From NCBI GenBank assembly GCA_963696625.1, contig CAVOKZ010000034.1, positions 1-64,000 of the forward strand: a stretch of 64,000 bases of DNA, read 5' to 3'. The notes beneath the pieces were generated by a model. It worked only from the letters and a program-made list of their open reading frames with translations. It searched no databases and was not told the DNA's origin. Origin of the DNA: JAWVFN01 sp963696625 (GTDB lineage: Bacteria > Actinomycetota > Thermoleophilia > Solirubrobacterales > 70-9). The position numbers were made by a program, and so were the translations under genes. Shown here in pieces: positions 42,420 to 51,731 of the stretch (position 1 is the stretch's first letter; each line of letters starts with the position of its first letter).

Positions 42420-44949
42420 GTGAGCAGCTACGACCCACACGCGATCGAGCGTAGGTGGCAGGCCGTCTGGGCCGACGAGGAGACCTGGAAGGTCGCCGGT
42501 CCCGGCGAGCCCGGTCACGATGAATCGAAGCCGAAGAGCTACGTGCTCGAGATGCTGCCCTACCCGTCGGGTGAGCCCCACGTCGGCCACCTCAAGTGCT
42601 ACGCGGTCGGCGACGCGATCGCCCATTTCCAGCGCCGCCACGGCTTCCAGGTCATGCACCCGATGGGCTACGACGCCTTCGGGCTGCCCGCCGAGAACAA
42701 CGCGATCAAGACCGGCGAGCCCCCGCGGGTCGCGACCGAGAAGTCGATCGACTCGTTTCGCAAGCAGTTCATGGAGTGGGGGATCTCGATCGACTGGTCG
42801 CGCGAGATCGGCACCCACGAGCCCTCCTACTACCGCTGGACGCAGTGGATCTTCCTCAAGCTTTTCGAGCGCGGCCTCGCCTACCGCACCGAGGCCGCGG
42901 TCAAGTGGTGCCCCAACGACCAGACCGTGCTCGCCAACGAGCAGGTGGTCGACGGGCATTGCGAGCGCTGCGGCCACCTGGTCGAGCAGCGCCAGCTCGA
43001 GCAGTGGTTCTTCAAGATCACCGACTACGCCGACCGCCTGCTCGCCGACTTCGGGCTGCTCGAGGACTGGCCCGAGAACGTGATCACGATGCAGCGCAAC
43101 TGGATCGGCCGCTCCGAGGGCGCCGAGGTGGTCTTCCGCTGCGAGGAGATCGGCCTCGACTTCCCGGTGTTCACGACGCGGCCGGACACGCTGTTCGGCG
43201 CGACCTTCTTCGTGCTCGCCCCCGAGCACCCGCTGATCGACCAGCTCGTCGCCGGAACCGAGAACGAGCAGGCGGTCCACGACTACGTCAACGAGGCGGT
43301 CCGCGAGTCCTCGGCCGACCGCGGCGACGCCGACCGGCCCAAGACCGGCGTGCCGCTGGGGCGCTCGGTAGTCAATCCCGTAAACGGGGAGAGCATCCCG
43401 ATGTTCGTCGCCGACTACGTGCTGATGGAGTACGGGACGGGCGCGATCATGGCGGTTCCGGGGCACGACCTCCGCGACTACGAGTTCGCCAAGGCCTTCG
43501 ACCTGCCGGTCGAGCGCGTGATCGAGGGCGAGGACCCGGAGGTGGCCCGGGAAGACGGTCTGCCCTATCCCGGCGACGGGCCGATGGTCAACTCCGGGCG
43601 CTTCGACGGCCAGAACAACCGCGAGGCCTATGAGGAGATCGCCGAGTGGCTGGCCTCCGAGGGCCGCGGCGAAAAGACCGTCCACTACCGCCTCCGCGAC
43701 TGGCTGGTCTCGCGCCAGCGCTACTGGGGCGCGCCGATCCCGATCGTCTATTGCGAGAAGGACGGCATGGTCCCGGTGCCGGAGGAGGAGCTGCCGGTCG
43801 AGTTGCCGGAGATCGAGGACTACGCGCCGAAGGGCAAGAGCCCGCTGGCGGCGGCCGAGGACTGGGTCAACGCGACCTGCCCCAAGTGCGGCGGGCCGGC
43901 GACGCGCGAGACCGACACGATGGACACCTTCGTCGATTCGTCCTGGTACTTCCTGCGCTACCTCGACCCGCGCAGCGCCGAGGCCGCGTTCGCTCCCGAG
44001 AAGGCCGACTACTGGATGCCGGTCGACCAGTACATCGGCGGCGTCGAGCACGCGATCCTCCACCTGCTGTACGCGCGCTTCTTCACCAAGGCGCTGGCCG
44101 ACATCGGCGCGCTCGAGGTCCAGGAGCCGTTCGCGCGCCTCTTCACCCAGGGGATGATCACCCGCGACGGGGCGAAGATGTCGAAGTCGAAGGGCAACAC
44201 GGTGAGCCCGGCCGAGTACGTGGCGAAGTTCGGCGCCGACGCCGCCCGAGCGTACATCTGCTTCATGGGCCCGCCCGAGCGCGGCGGCGACTGGAGCGAC
44301 GAGGGAGTTGCCGGTGTCTCACGGTTCCTGAGCAGGCTGTGGCGGCTCTGCGAAGAGGTGGTCTCCAAGACGGCTTCGCCATCAACCGCCGCCTCCTCCG
44401 CTTCGCGTCCGGGCGCGGCGGCGGAGGGTTCCGGCGGGGTCGACCGAATCAGCCGTGAGCTTCTGCAGAAGGCCCACTGGGCGATCGACAAGGTCACCGC
44501 CGACTTCAACCGCGACTTCCAGTTCAACACCGCGATCTCGGCGGTGATGGAGCTCGTCAACAAGGCCTACGAGCTCAAGGACGGGCTCTACGGCTCTCCC
44601 GAGGGCGATGCCGCGCTCCGCTTCGCGACGTCAACCGCCGCCTCGCTGCTGTTCCCGTTCGCCCCGCACATGGGCTCGGAGGTCTACGAGCGGATCGAGG
44701 GCGCCCGCGTCTGGGAGCAGCCGTGGCCGAAGGCGGACCCGGCGTTCCTGGAGAGCGACACCTTCACCCTCGTGCTCCAGGTCAACGGCAAGCTCCGCGA
44801 CCGCATAGAGGCCCCTGCCGGCGCCGGGGAGCCGGAGCTGCTCGAGCTTCGCCCACGCGAGCGACAAGGTCAGCCGGCACGTTGACGGCAAGGACGTCGT
44901 CAAGGAGGTCGTCGTGCCCGGCAAGCTCGTCAACATCGTCGTTCGCTGA
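42420..44949 (+). CDS. leuS: Leucyl-tRNA synthetase with an inserted palindromic element and a 3' frameshift
   Basis: It has the class I motifs MLPYPSGEPHVGHLKCY (HIGH), the zinc-like CERCGHL, the editing domain with VFTTRPDTLFGATFFVLAPE and GTGAIMAVPGHD, WFLRYLDP, and GAKMSKSKGNTVSP (KMSKS). A 20-odd-residue insert between the core and anticodon domain (near 44370-44455) contains SSASRPG from the palindromic element. The frame breaks at GAGCTTC (44844-44850). Reading GAGCTC restores ELAHASDKVSRHVDGKDVVK and the family C-terminus LVNIVVR, ending at 44949. It is essential, so the extra base is probably a sequence error. Confidence 0.92.
44386..44424 (+). repeat. SSASRPG palindromic element inside leuS
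   Basis: The core TCCTCCGCTTCGCGTCCGGG (44394-44413) sits between CCGCCGCC and CGCGGCGGCGG, which pair with one bulge. It is read in frame as SSASRPG. Both this and the comEC copy are followed within about 35 bp by a GGCGGGGT-GACCG block encoding GGVDR. Confidence 0.85.
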
Positions 44950-44986
44950 CAACTCCCGGGCTTCGGTCTGCTAGAAACCGGCGCGC

Positions 44987-45385
44987 ATGCTCGTTCGGCG
45001 GCTCGCGGAGGCACCCTCAGAAGACTGGCACCAGCTCAGGACCCGGATCCTGATGGACGCTGGAGAGCTCGGCTCGCGCCACCTCTCGGTCGCCTGGATC
45101 GAGGTTCCCGCCGGCTCCGAGCAGGAGCTCCATTCCCACGAGGAAGCCGAACAGGCCTACATCGTCGTCCGGGGCCGCGGCGTGATGACCGCCGCCGGCG
45201 ACGCCCAGGAGCTCGGTGAGGGAGACCTGGCGCTGATCTCGCCGGCCACCGACCACTCGATCTCCAACAACGGCGACGGCGAGCTCTGCTGCATCTCGGT
45301 CCAGTCGCCGCCGGTGACGCTTTCCGAGGTTTTCGGCTCGCAGCTCGCCGCCGACGTCGCCGGCGCCTACGAAGACGACGAGTAG
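44987..45385 (+). CDS. Single-domain cupin protein
   Basis: The 132-residue beta-barrel protein has cupin motif 1 (EQELHSHEEAEQAYIVVRGR, near residue 44, with two His and one Glu as metal ligands) and motif 2 (EGDLALISPATDHSISNNGD, near 79, with the third His). The metal site looks complete. Substrate unknown; small stand-alone cupins may be isomerases, dioxygenases or sensors. TAGAAA lies 9 nt before the ATG. Its end overlaps the acylphosphatase frame. Confidence 0.78.
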   Translation: MLVRRLAEAPSEDWHQLRTRILMDAGELGSRHLSVAWIEVPAGSEQELHSHEEAEQAYIVVRGRGVMTAAGDAQELGEGDLALISPATDHSISNNGDGELCCISVQSPPVTLSEVFGSQLAADVAGAYEDDE

Positions 45386-45644
45386 ACGCCGGATCCTCGC
45401 CCGCGGCCGCGTCCAGGGCGTGTTCTTTCGCGACTCGGTTCGCCGCGCCGCCGAGGATGCCGGCGTCTCGGGCTGGGTCACCAACCGCGACGACGGTGCG
45501 GTCGAGGCGGTATTCGAGGGCGACGCGGGCGCGGTCGAGCGCCTGGTCGAGCTCTGCCGCCGTGGCCCGGGGAGGGCTGAGGTCGAGAGCCTCGATGTCG
45601 CCGAGGAGGAGCCCGAGGGCCTGAGCGGCTTCCGCATCGTCTGA
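45378..45644 (+). CDS. acyP: Acylphosphatase
   Basis: The 88-residue frame encodes RILARGRVQGVFFRDSVRR, the acyl-phosphate loop with catalytic Arg, then VSGWVTNRDDGAVEAVFEG with catalytic Asn, and ends EEPEGLSGFRIV. It hydrolyses carboxyl-phosphate bonds. The loop lies upstream of the first conventional start (GTG 45420). The only upstream candidate that overlaps the cupin stop is ACG at 45378 (ACGAGTAG, one base away from ATGAGTAG). Near-cognate initiation or a base error is implied. Confidence 0.82.
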   Translation, partial: TSRRRILARGRVQGVFFRDSVRRAAEDAGVSGWVTNRDDGAVEAVFEGDAGAVERLVELCRRGPGRAEVESLDVAEEEPEGLSGFRIV

Positions 45645-45704
45645 GTCGCGCTTTCCTTGCAGAGCGAGCGCCATCGGCGCGGCGGGCGCGGGGACGATCG
45701 CCCG

Positions 45705-46274
45705 GTGCCGGAGCTGAGCCGCTCGCAACTCCTCGTCTATGGCGCTGTCGCCGTTGCCCTGCTGCTGCTCGGCGCGCGCTGGATCCGCGCTGCCGATGAC
45801 GGCGCCCCGCCCGCCTCGGGCGGGGTGAGCTTCGCCGCCGACTCCTCGCCTGACGCCGGCGGCGGGGGAGACGTCGTCGTCCACGTCGCCGGCGCCGTGC
45901 GCAAGCCCGGGGTCTACACGCTGCCGGCCGGCTCGCGGGTCGCCGACGCGGTCAAGCGCGCCGGCGGCGTCTCCCGTGACGGAACCCAGGACGCGATCAA
46001 CCTCGCGGCGCGGCTCAGTGACGGCCAGCAGATCGTCGTCCCCTCGGGGCAGCCGGGCGCGACCGCCGCGACCGCCGTGGACGCGCCGATCAGCCTCGGC
46101 GGCGCCACGGTCGAGCAGCTCGACACGGTCGAGGGCATCGGCCCGGTCACCGCGCAGAAGATCGTCGACTACCGCGACCAGCACGGCGGCTTCTCCTCGA
46201 TCGAGGAGCTCGACCAGGTCCCGGGCATCGGCCCCGCGACGATGGAGGCGCTCACGAGCCGGCTCCAGCCTTGA
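45705..46274 (+). CDS. comEA: ComEA-like DNA-binding competence protein
   Basis: The 189-residue protein has one N-terminal membrane helix (LLVYGAVAVALLLLGARWI), a SLBB domain (VVVHVAGAVRKPGVYTLPAG, then ADAVKRAGGVSRDGTQDAI) and tandem helix-hairpin-helix motifs (LDTVEGIGPVTAQKIVDYRD and LDQVPGIGPATMEALTSRL). It binds incoming double-stranded DNA at the cell surface. GTG 45705 is chosen because it places the basic start just before the helix. It overlaps comEC. Confidence 0.88.
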   Translation: MPELSRSQLLVYGAVAVALLLLGARWIRAADDGAPPASGGVSFAADSSPDAGGGGDVVVHVAGAVRKPGVYTLPAGSRVADAVKRAGGVSRDGTQDAINLAARLSDGQQIVVPSGQPGATAATAVDAPISLGGATVEQLDTVEGIGPVTAQKIVDYRDQHGGFSSIEELDQVPGIGPATMEALTSRLQP

Positions 46275-48556
46275 GCGATCCCGAGGCGGCCGCCGGGCTC
46301 GCGCTGCTCGGCTTCAGCGCCGCCGGGCTCGTCGCGGTCCAGCTCCATGGCCGGTCGCGGTGGCCGCGGATCGCTGCGGCCGGATTCGTCACCGCCACGC
46401 TCGCGCTCGGGCTCGGCGCCGCGAGGCTCGAGGCGATCGACTCGGGTGCCTTCCGCGGCGCCACCGGGCGCGCGGCGAGCGCCACCGGCTTCGTCGTCTC
46501 GGTGCCGCGCCGCTCGCACGGCGAGGTGCGGGTCGAGGTCTCGACGCCCGAGGGCAAGCTGCTGCTCGCCGCCCACGAGCCGGTGCCCGAGCTCGCCGTC
46601 GGCGCCGAGGTGCGCGCGAGCGGTGTCCTCGCCCCACCCGATCCGTACCTGCTCGCACTGCTGCGCCGCCACGGGATCGCCGCGGCGCTGCGCACCGAGG
46701 CGATCGAGCCGACCGGCGCCCGCCGCGGAGGATTCGCCGGGCTGCTCGACGCGATCCGCGCCCGCGCCGAGGCGGCGCTCGGCGACGGCATGCGCGAGCC
46801 GCAGGCGGCGCTGGCCCGGGGCTTCGTCCTCGGCGAGGACGACCGCATCGACCCGCAGACGGTCGACGAGTTCAAGGGCTCGGGCCTCCAGCACCACCTC
46901 GCGGTCAGCGGTGAGAACATCCTCCTGCTCGCGGTGCTGGCGATGCCGCTGCTGGCGCTGGCCGGCCTCGGCCTCCGCGGGCGCCTGCTCTGCGTACTGA
47001 TCCTGATCGCGATCTACGTGCCGGTCGCCGGCGGCGGGGCGTCGATCCAGCGCGCGGGGGTGATGGGGGCCGCCGGGGTGGTGGCGCTGCTCGAGGGCCG
47101 GCCTCGCTCGCGCGTCTACGCGGTGCTGCTCGCCGTCTTCGCGACGCTGCTGGGAAACCCGCGCGCGGCCGGCGACGTCGGCTGGCAGCTCAGCTTCGCC
47201 GCGGTGATCGGGATCTTCCTCTGGGCGCGGCGGATCGCGCGGTTGCTGCCCGGCGGCGAGGGCGGCGGCTGGCGCCGCGCCCTCGCCGAGGGTGTGGCGA
47301 TGACGATCGCGGCGACGGTGGCGACGGCGCCGCTGATGGCCCACGACTTCGAGCGGATCTCGCTGACGACGCTGCCCGCAAACGTCCTGGCGCTGCCGGC
47401 GATCGCGCCCGCGATGTGGCTGGGGATGCTGGTCGGCGGCGCCGGCCAGCTGCCATTCGTCCCGGTCGCGCCGCTGAACGCGGTCAACCAGCTCGTGCTC
47501 GCCTACATCGAGCAGGTCGCCCACTGGTTCGGATCTCCCGGCTGGGCGACGGCGCCGGTGCGGCTCGCCGGCGTGGTCGCGGTGGTGGCCGCTTATGCGG
47601 CCGTTGTCTCGGCGATGTGGCTGGGGCTTCGGGCCGCCGAGCGCCGAGGGCGCACCCGGCCTCGGTGGCGCCCGGGTCGTGCCGCCGCGCTCGCCGGCGT
47701 CGCCGTCCTCCTGGCGCTGGCCGGATCGTGGGCCCGTCACGGCGCGCCTGCGAGCTCGCAGAGCAACGCCCTGCGCGTCTCGATTCTCGACGTCGGCCAG
47801 GGGGACGCGATCCTCCTGCGCCCGCCCGGATCCGATCCCGTGCTCGTCGACGGCGGCCCGCCGGGCGACGGCATCACCGATCTGCTCGCGGCGCACGGCG
47901 TCGAGCGCCTCGCGGAGGCGATCGTCACCCACCCGCAGAGCGATCACGAGGCCGGGGTGATCGACGTGCTCGGCTCAGAGCCGGTCGCCGAGGTCGGCTA
48001 TGGAGAGCCGGACGCGGCCCTGGCCGGCGCCGCGGCGGCGGCCGGGGCCAGGACGCTGCCGCTCGCCGAGGGCGATCAGCTCAGCTTCGGAGACCTCCAG
48101 CTCACCGTGCTGTGGCCGCCGCGGGAGCCATTAGCCGGCGACTCCTCCGCTTCGCGTCCGGGGTCGCCGGGGGTCAGCAGCGGCGGGGTGGACCGTACCG
48201 GCCCTACTGATCCAAACGCGCGCGCCCTCGTGATCCGAGCCGACTGGCGCCACTTCTCGATCCTGCTCACCGCCGACGCCGAGCAGGAGCTCGCTCCCGT
48301 TCAGACCGGCGCCGTCGACGTGCTCAAGGTCGCCCACCACGGCAGCGCCGACGCCGGGCTCGACCACCTGCTCGAGACCAGCGTCCCCGACCTCGCGGTG
48401 ATCTCGGTCGGCGAGGGCAACTCCTACGGCCACCCAACCCCCGAGACGCTCGCCGACCTCGCCGAGCACCGCGTCCCGCTGCTGCGCACCGACGAGGACG
48501 GGACGATCGAGATCTCAGCCGACGACCGCGGCTGGCGCGTCGACTCCGGCGGCTAG
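46271..48556 (+). CDS. comEC: ComEC/Rec2 DNA-uptake channel protein
   Basis: The 761-residue protein starts at TTG overlapping the comEA stop (TTGA). It has N-terminal helices with a DUF4131-like external domain (about 50-150), the Competence domain (HHLAVSGENILLLAVLAMPL near 210, then RAGVMGAAGVVALLEGRP) and about ten helices in all. The C-terminal metallo-beta-lactamase-like domain has LDVGQGDAILLRPP, VLVDGGP, THPQSDHEAGV and VDVLKVAHHGS. A loop (about residues 620-645) carries the in-frame SSASRPG element. It moves single-stranded DNA into the cytosol; with ComEA it suggests natural transformation. Confidence 0.9.
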   Translation: MSDPEAAAGLALLGFSAAGLVAVQLHGRSRWPRIAAAGFVTATLALGLGAARLEAIDSGAFRGATGRAASATGFVVSVPRRSHGEVRVEVSTPEGKLLLAAHEPVPELAVGAEVRASGVLAPPDPYLLALLRRHGIAAALRTEAIEPTGARRGGFAGLLDAIRARAEAALGDGMREPQAALARGFVLGEDDRIDPQTVDEFKGSGLQHHLAVSGENILLLAVLAMPLLALAGLGLRGRLLCVLILIAIYVPVAGGGASIQRAGVMGAAGVVALLEGRPRSRVYAVLLAVFATLLGNPRAAGDVGWQLSFAAVIGIFLWARRIARLLPGGEGGGWRRALAEGVAMTIAATVATAPLMAHDFERISLTTLPANVLALPAIAPAMWLGMLVGGAGQLPFVPVAPLNAVNQLVLAYIEQVAHWFGSPGWATAPVRLAGVVAVVAAYAAVVSAMWLGLRAAERRGRTRPRWRPGRAAALAGVAVLLALAGSWARHGAPASSQSNALRVSILDVGQGDAILLRPPGSDPVLVDGGPPGDGITDLLAAHGVERLAEAIVTHPQSDHEAGVIDVLGSEPVAEVGYGEPDAALAGAAAAAGARTLPLAEGDQLSFGDLQLTVLWPPREPLAGDSSASRPGSPGVSSGGVDRTGPTDPNARALVIRADWRHFSILLTADAEQELAPVQTGAVDVLKVAHHGSADAGLDHLLETSVPDLAVISVGEGNSYGHPTPETLADLAEHRVPLLRTDEDGTIEISADDRGWRVDSGG
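48135..48170 (+). repeat. SSASRPG palindromic element inside comEC
   Basis: The core TCCTCCGCTTCGCGTCCGGG (48143-48162) has perfect 8-bp arms, CCGGCGAC and GTCGCCGG. It is read as DSSASRPGSPG in a surface loop of the metallo-beta-lactamase domain. Confidence 0.88.
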
Positions 48557-48561
48557 TGTCT

Positions 48562-48617
48562 AGCGACCAGCGACCAGCGACCAGCGACCAGCGACCAGCG
48601 ACCAGCGACCAGCGACC
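48562..48617 (+). repeat. Heptanucleotide AGCGACC tandem repeated eight times
   Basis: There are eight perfect copies with no interruption, 5 bp after the comEC stop and 7 bp before the likely holA ATG. The unit length is not a multiple of three. With eight copies, a GTG at 48556 is in frame with holA; losing or gaining one copy would break that. Confidence 0.97.
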
Positions 48618-48624
48618 GAACCCG

Positions 48625-49590
48625 ATGCCCGAAATGAAACCCGCCTACCTCTTCAGCGGCGACGACGAAGCGAAGCTCGCCGCGACCCGCGGGCGCCTGC
48701 GAGCGCGCGCGGAGCGCGAGGGCGGCCCGGGCGCGCTGGAGACCTTCACCGGCGAGGGCCGCTCGGGCCCCGACCCCGATGCGCTGATCGCCTCGATGCC
48801 GGCGATGTCGCTGACCGCCGAGCGCCGATATCTGCTTGCCGACGGGGTCGAGTCGTGGGGCAAGTCACAGACGGGTCGCGTCGCCACGGCGCTCGGCGCG
48901 ACCCCCGAGGCGACGACGATCGTGCTGATCGCCCACGGCAAGGCGCCGGCCGCCCTCGCCAAGGCCGTCAAGGCCGCGGGTGGAGAGGCGATCGCCTACG
49001 AGGCGCCGAAGGCGCGCCAGATCCCGGCGAAGCTCGTCGCCGAGGCCAAGCAGCGCGGCTTCGCGCTCGAGCCCGACGCCGCCCGGATGCTGGTCGAGCG
49101 CCTCGGCGCCAACCCGCTGCGGCTCTCAAACGAGCTCGACCGGCTCGCGCTCTGGACCGGCGAGGGCGGGAACGTCACCGCCGAGGACCTCAACGCGATG
49201 ATCGCCGACACCACCGAGCAGGCGGTCTGGTCGCTGGCCGACGCCGTCGTCGAGGGCGATCAGGCCGGCTCACTGGCGATCGCCGAGACGCTGATCGGCC
49301 AGGGCGAGAGCGTCAACGGGCTCTCCTACATGCTCTCCTCGCGCCTGCGCGCCGCCGCCAAGGCGGCGGGCGAGCTCGAGGCGGGGAAATCGCCGAAGCA
49401 AGTCGCCGACGGGCTGAAGATGCACCCGTATGCAGCGAAGATGCTGGTCAAGCGGCTCGGCGACCGCTCTTCGAAGCAGCTCCGCGACGCGGTGGGCGCC
49501 GTCGCCGACCTGGAGATGTGGTGCCGGGGGGGGTCCGACTACACCGAGGACGTCGCCCTGACGCTCGCACTCAAGCGCGCAACAGTCTGA
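48625..49590 (+). CDS. holA: DNA polymerase III delta subunit
   Basis: The 321-residue clamp-loader subunit (from ATG 48625) has MKPAYLFSGDDEAKLAATRG, RYLLADGVESW, a sensor region IVLIAHGKAPAALAKAVKAA, RLSNELDRLALWTGEGGNVT (near 168) and the C-terminal collar with LSSRLRAAAKAAGELEAG. It opens the sliding clamp in the tau/delta/delta-prime complex. An in-frame GTG at 48556 would add a 23-residue repetitive leader from the heptamer array; I prefer the ATG because the family starts there. Confidence 0.85.
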   Translation: MPEMKPAYLFSGDDEAKLAATRGRLRARAEREGGPGALETFTGEGRSGPDPDALIASMPAMSLTAERRYLLADGVESWGKSQTGRVATALGATPEATTIVLIAHGKAPAALAKAVKAAGGEAIAYEAPKARQIPAKLVAEAKQRGFALEPDAARMLVERLGANPLRLSNELDRLALWTGEGGNVTAEDLNAMIADTTEQAVWSLADAVVEGDQAGSLAIAETLIGQGESVNGLSYMLSSRLRAAAKAAGELEAGKSPKQVADGLKMHPYAAKMLVKRLGDRSSKQLRDAVGAVADLEMWCRGGSDYTEDVALTLALKRATV

Positions 49591-49636
49591 CCGTCGTATC
49601 CGCGCAGGGCGAAGCCCGAGGAGATGCGGCTCTATG

Positions 49637-49897
49637 TCAGCTCTTGGGAAGCAGGCGGGCGGCCCTGGCCTTCTTGCGGGCGCCGGTGTTGCGGTGCAAG
49701 GCGCCCTTCTGCACGGCCTTGTCGATGCGCGAGACGAGGGCGTTGTGAGCCGTGGCGATCGTCGAGGAATCGCCGCCGGAGACCGCGTCCTCGAGCCTGC
49801 GGAAGGCGGTCTTGACCGCGCTCACGAAACGCAGGTTCTCTTGCCGCTCGCGGGCGGTTCGGGCGATTCGCTTCTCTTGCGATGCGATATTGGCCAT
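49637..49897 (-). CDS. rpsT: 30S ribosomal protein S20
   Basis: The 86-residue basic helical protein begins MANIASQEKRIARTARERQE, continues FVSAVKTAFRRLEDAVSGGD and ends with ALHRNTGARKKARAARLLPK, all typical of S20. It is convergent with holA and divergent from murJ, with 40 bp between start codons, so the two promoters are packed together. Confidence 0.95.
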   Translation of the reverse strand: MANIASQEKRIARTARERQENLRFVSAVKTAFRRLEDAVSGGDSSTIATAHNALVSRIDKAVQKGALHRNTGARKKARAARLLPKS

Positions 49898-49937
49898 GGC
49901 GGGACCCGCTTGACGGGCGGCGAATGAGAATACAGAT

Positions 49938-51731
49938 ATGACCGACGAGCCCTACGACGAGGAGTCACACGACCCCCTGGGGGTGCCTCCGGACCCCCCG
50001 GGCGTCTTCGACCCCTCCACCCAGGAGTTCCCCGCGCTCGAGCCCGACGACGAGCAGGAGGTCGAGCGGATCGAGAGCGCGCGCGAGCAGATCGGCATGT
50101 TCGAGACCGGCGAGTTCATGGCGATCCCGGCGCCGGTGCCCGCTCGCCCGTTCGAGCCCCCGGAATGGGACAAGCCGGCCCGCGGGCGCGGCGGCCGCCT
50201 CGCCCGTTCGACCGCCTTCTTCTCGCTGGCGACCACGGCGTCCCGCGTCGCCGGCCTGATCCGCGAGGTATTCGCCGCCGGCTACTTCGGGGTCAAGGGG
50301 CCGATGTCGGCGTTCACGATCGCCTTCCAGGTCCCGAACCTGGTGCGGAGCCTGTTCGCCGACGCCGCGATCCAGGCCGCGTTCGTGCCGGTCTTCACCG
50401 AGATGCTCGAGAAGGGCAAGAAGCGCGAGGCGTTCAGGCTGGCCTCGACTCTGCTGTTCGCGGTGACGATGGTGCTCGGCGCGATCACCGCGATCTTCGT
50501 GCTCGCGGCGCCGGTGATCATGCCGATCTTCGCGCCGGGCTTCGAGGGCGAGACCAAGCACCTGACGATCGTCCTCTCCCAGATCCTCTTCCCGATCCTG
50601 ATCATGCTCGGGGCGACGGGGATGGTCGTCGGCATCCTCAACAGCTACGACCGCTTCGCCGCCTTCGCGATCTCGCCGTTCTTCTGGAACGTCGCGATCA
50701 TCATCGTCCTCGTCGCGCTGGCGCCGGCGTTCCCCGAGGACAAGCAGATCTACGCCTATGCGATCGGCGTCCTGGTCGGCACCGCGATCCAGCTCGCGAT
50801 CCCGGCTTGGGACCTGCGCCACACGCCGTTCAAGTTCAAGTTCGAGCTCGCCTGGACCGCCGAGGTGCGCCGCGTGCTGCTGCTGATGCTGCCGGTGACG
50901 CTCAGCCTCGGGCTGATCAACTTCAACCTGCTGATCAACAGCTTCTTCGGGACCCTGGTCTCCGACGAGGCCCCGGCGGCGATCGACAAGGCCTTCCGCA
51001 TCTACATGCTGCCCCAGGGGATCTTCTCGGTCGCGGTCTCGACCGTGGTCTTCCCGACCCTGGCCCGGTTCGCGGCGCGCGGGGCCTACGACGACCTGCG
51101 GCGGACGATGGCCAACGGCATGCGGATGATCGTCCTGCTCCTGGTCCCGGCCGCCGCCTCGATCCTGGTGCTCTCGACGCCGATGATCCGCCTCGTCTAC
51201 CAGCGCGGCGAGTTCGACGCCTCGCAGACCCACCTGGTCGCGATCGCGCTCTTCTGGTTCGCCTTCTCGCTGCCCTTCAACGGGCTCTTCCTGCTCCAGA
51301 CGCGCACCTTCTTCAGCATCCAGCGGCCCTGGATCCCGACCGCGATCTCGGGCGCCAACCTCGCGATCACCGCGCTGGTCGCGCTCGCGCTCTACTCGCT
51401 CGGGATCGGCGGCATCGTCGCCGCCACGGTGGTCGCCACGGCCGCCAGCGTCGCCGCCCAGGCCTACGTCCTGCGCGGCATCCTCGGCGGCCTCGAGCTC
51501 GGCCGCTTCGTCGACACCTCGATCCGGGTGCTCGCGGCCTCCGCCGTGCTCGCCGGCGTCAGCTACCTGGTCTGGTACGGCCTCGACAGCGCCCTCGGAC
51601 GCAGCTTTGTCGCCCAGGTGATCTCGATGACCACCGCTCTCGGCGCCGGCGGCCTGGTCTACCTCGGCGCCGCCAAGGCGCTGCGGATCGCCGAGATCGA
51701 CCAGCTGCTCAATCTCGTTCGCCGGCGCTAG
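49938..51731 (+). CDS. murJ: Lipid II flippase MurJ (MviN family)
   Basis: The 597-residue protein has an acidic Pro-rich cytosolic start (about 1-85; unusually long) followed by about 14 helices. MurJ features include FSLATTASRVAGLIREVFAA (near 95), GVKGPMSAFTIAFQVPNLVR, FADAAIQAAFVPVFTE and SVAVSTVVFPTLARFAARGA (near 375). It flips lipid-linked peptidoglycan precursor. The ATG is 6 nt after GAGAAT, a possible -10 box. A long hairpin repeat begins inside its stop codon. Confidence 0.9.
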   Translation: MTDEPYDEESHDPLGVPPDPPGVFDPSTQEFPALEPDDEQEVERIESAREQIGMFETGEFMAIPAPVPARPFEPPEWDKPARGRGGRLARSTAFFSLATTASRVAGLIREVFAAGYFGVKGPMSAFTIAFQVPNLVRSLFADAAIQAAFVPVFTEMLEKGKKREAFRLASTLLFAVTMVLGAITAIFVLAAPVIMPIFAPGFEGETKHLTIVLSQILFPILIMLGATGMVVGILNSYDRFAAFAISPFFWNVAIIIVLVALAPAFPEDKQIYAYAIGVLVGTAIQLAIPAWDLRHTPFKFKFELAWTAEVRRVLLLMLPVTLSLGLINFNLLINSFFGTLVSDEAPAAIDKAFRIYMLPQGIFSVAVSTVVFPTLARFAARGAYDDLRRTMANGMRMIVLLLVPAAASILVLSTPMIRLVYQRGEFDASQTHLVAIALFWFAFSLPFNGLFLLQTRTFFSIQRPWIPTAISGANLAITALVALALYSLGIGGIVAATVVATAASVAAQAYVLRGILGGLELGRFVDTSIRVLAASAVLAGVSYLVWYGLDSALGRSFVAQVISMTTALGAGGLVYLGAAKALRIAEIDQLLNLVRRR

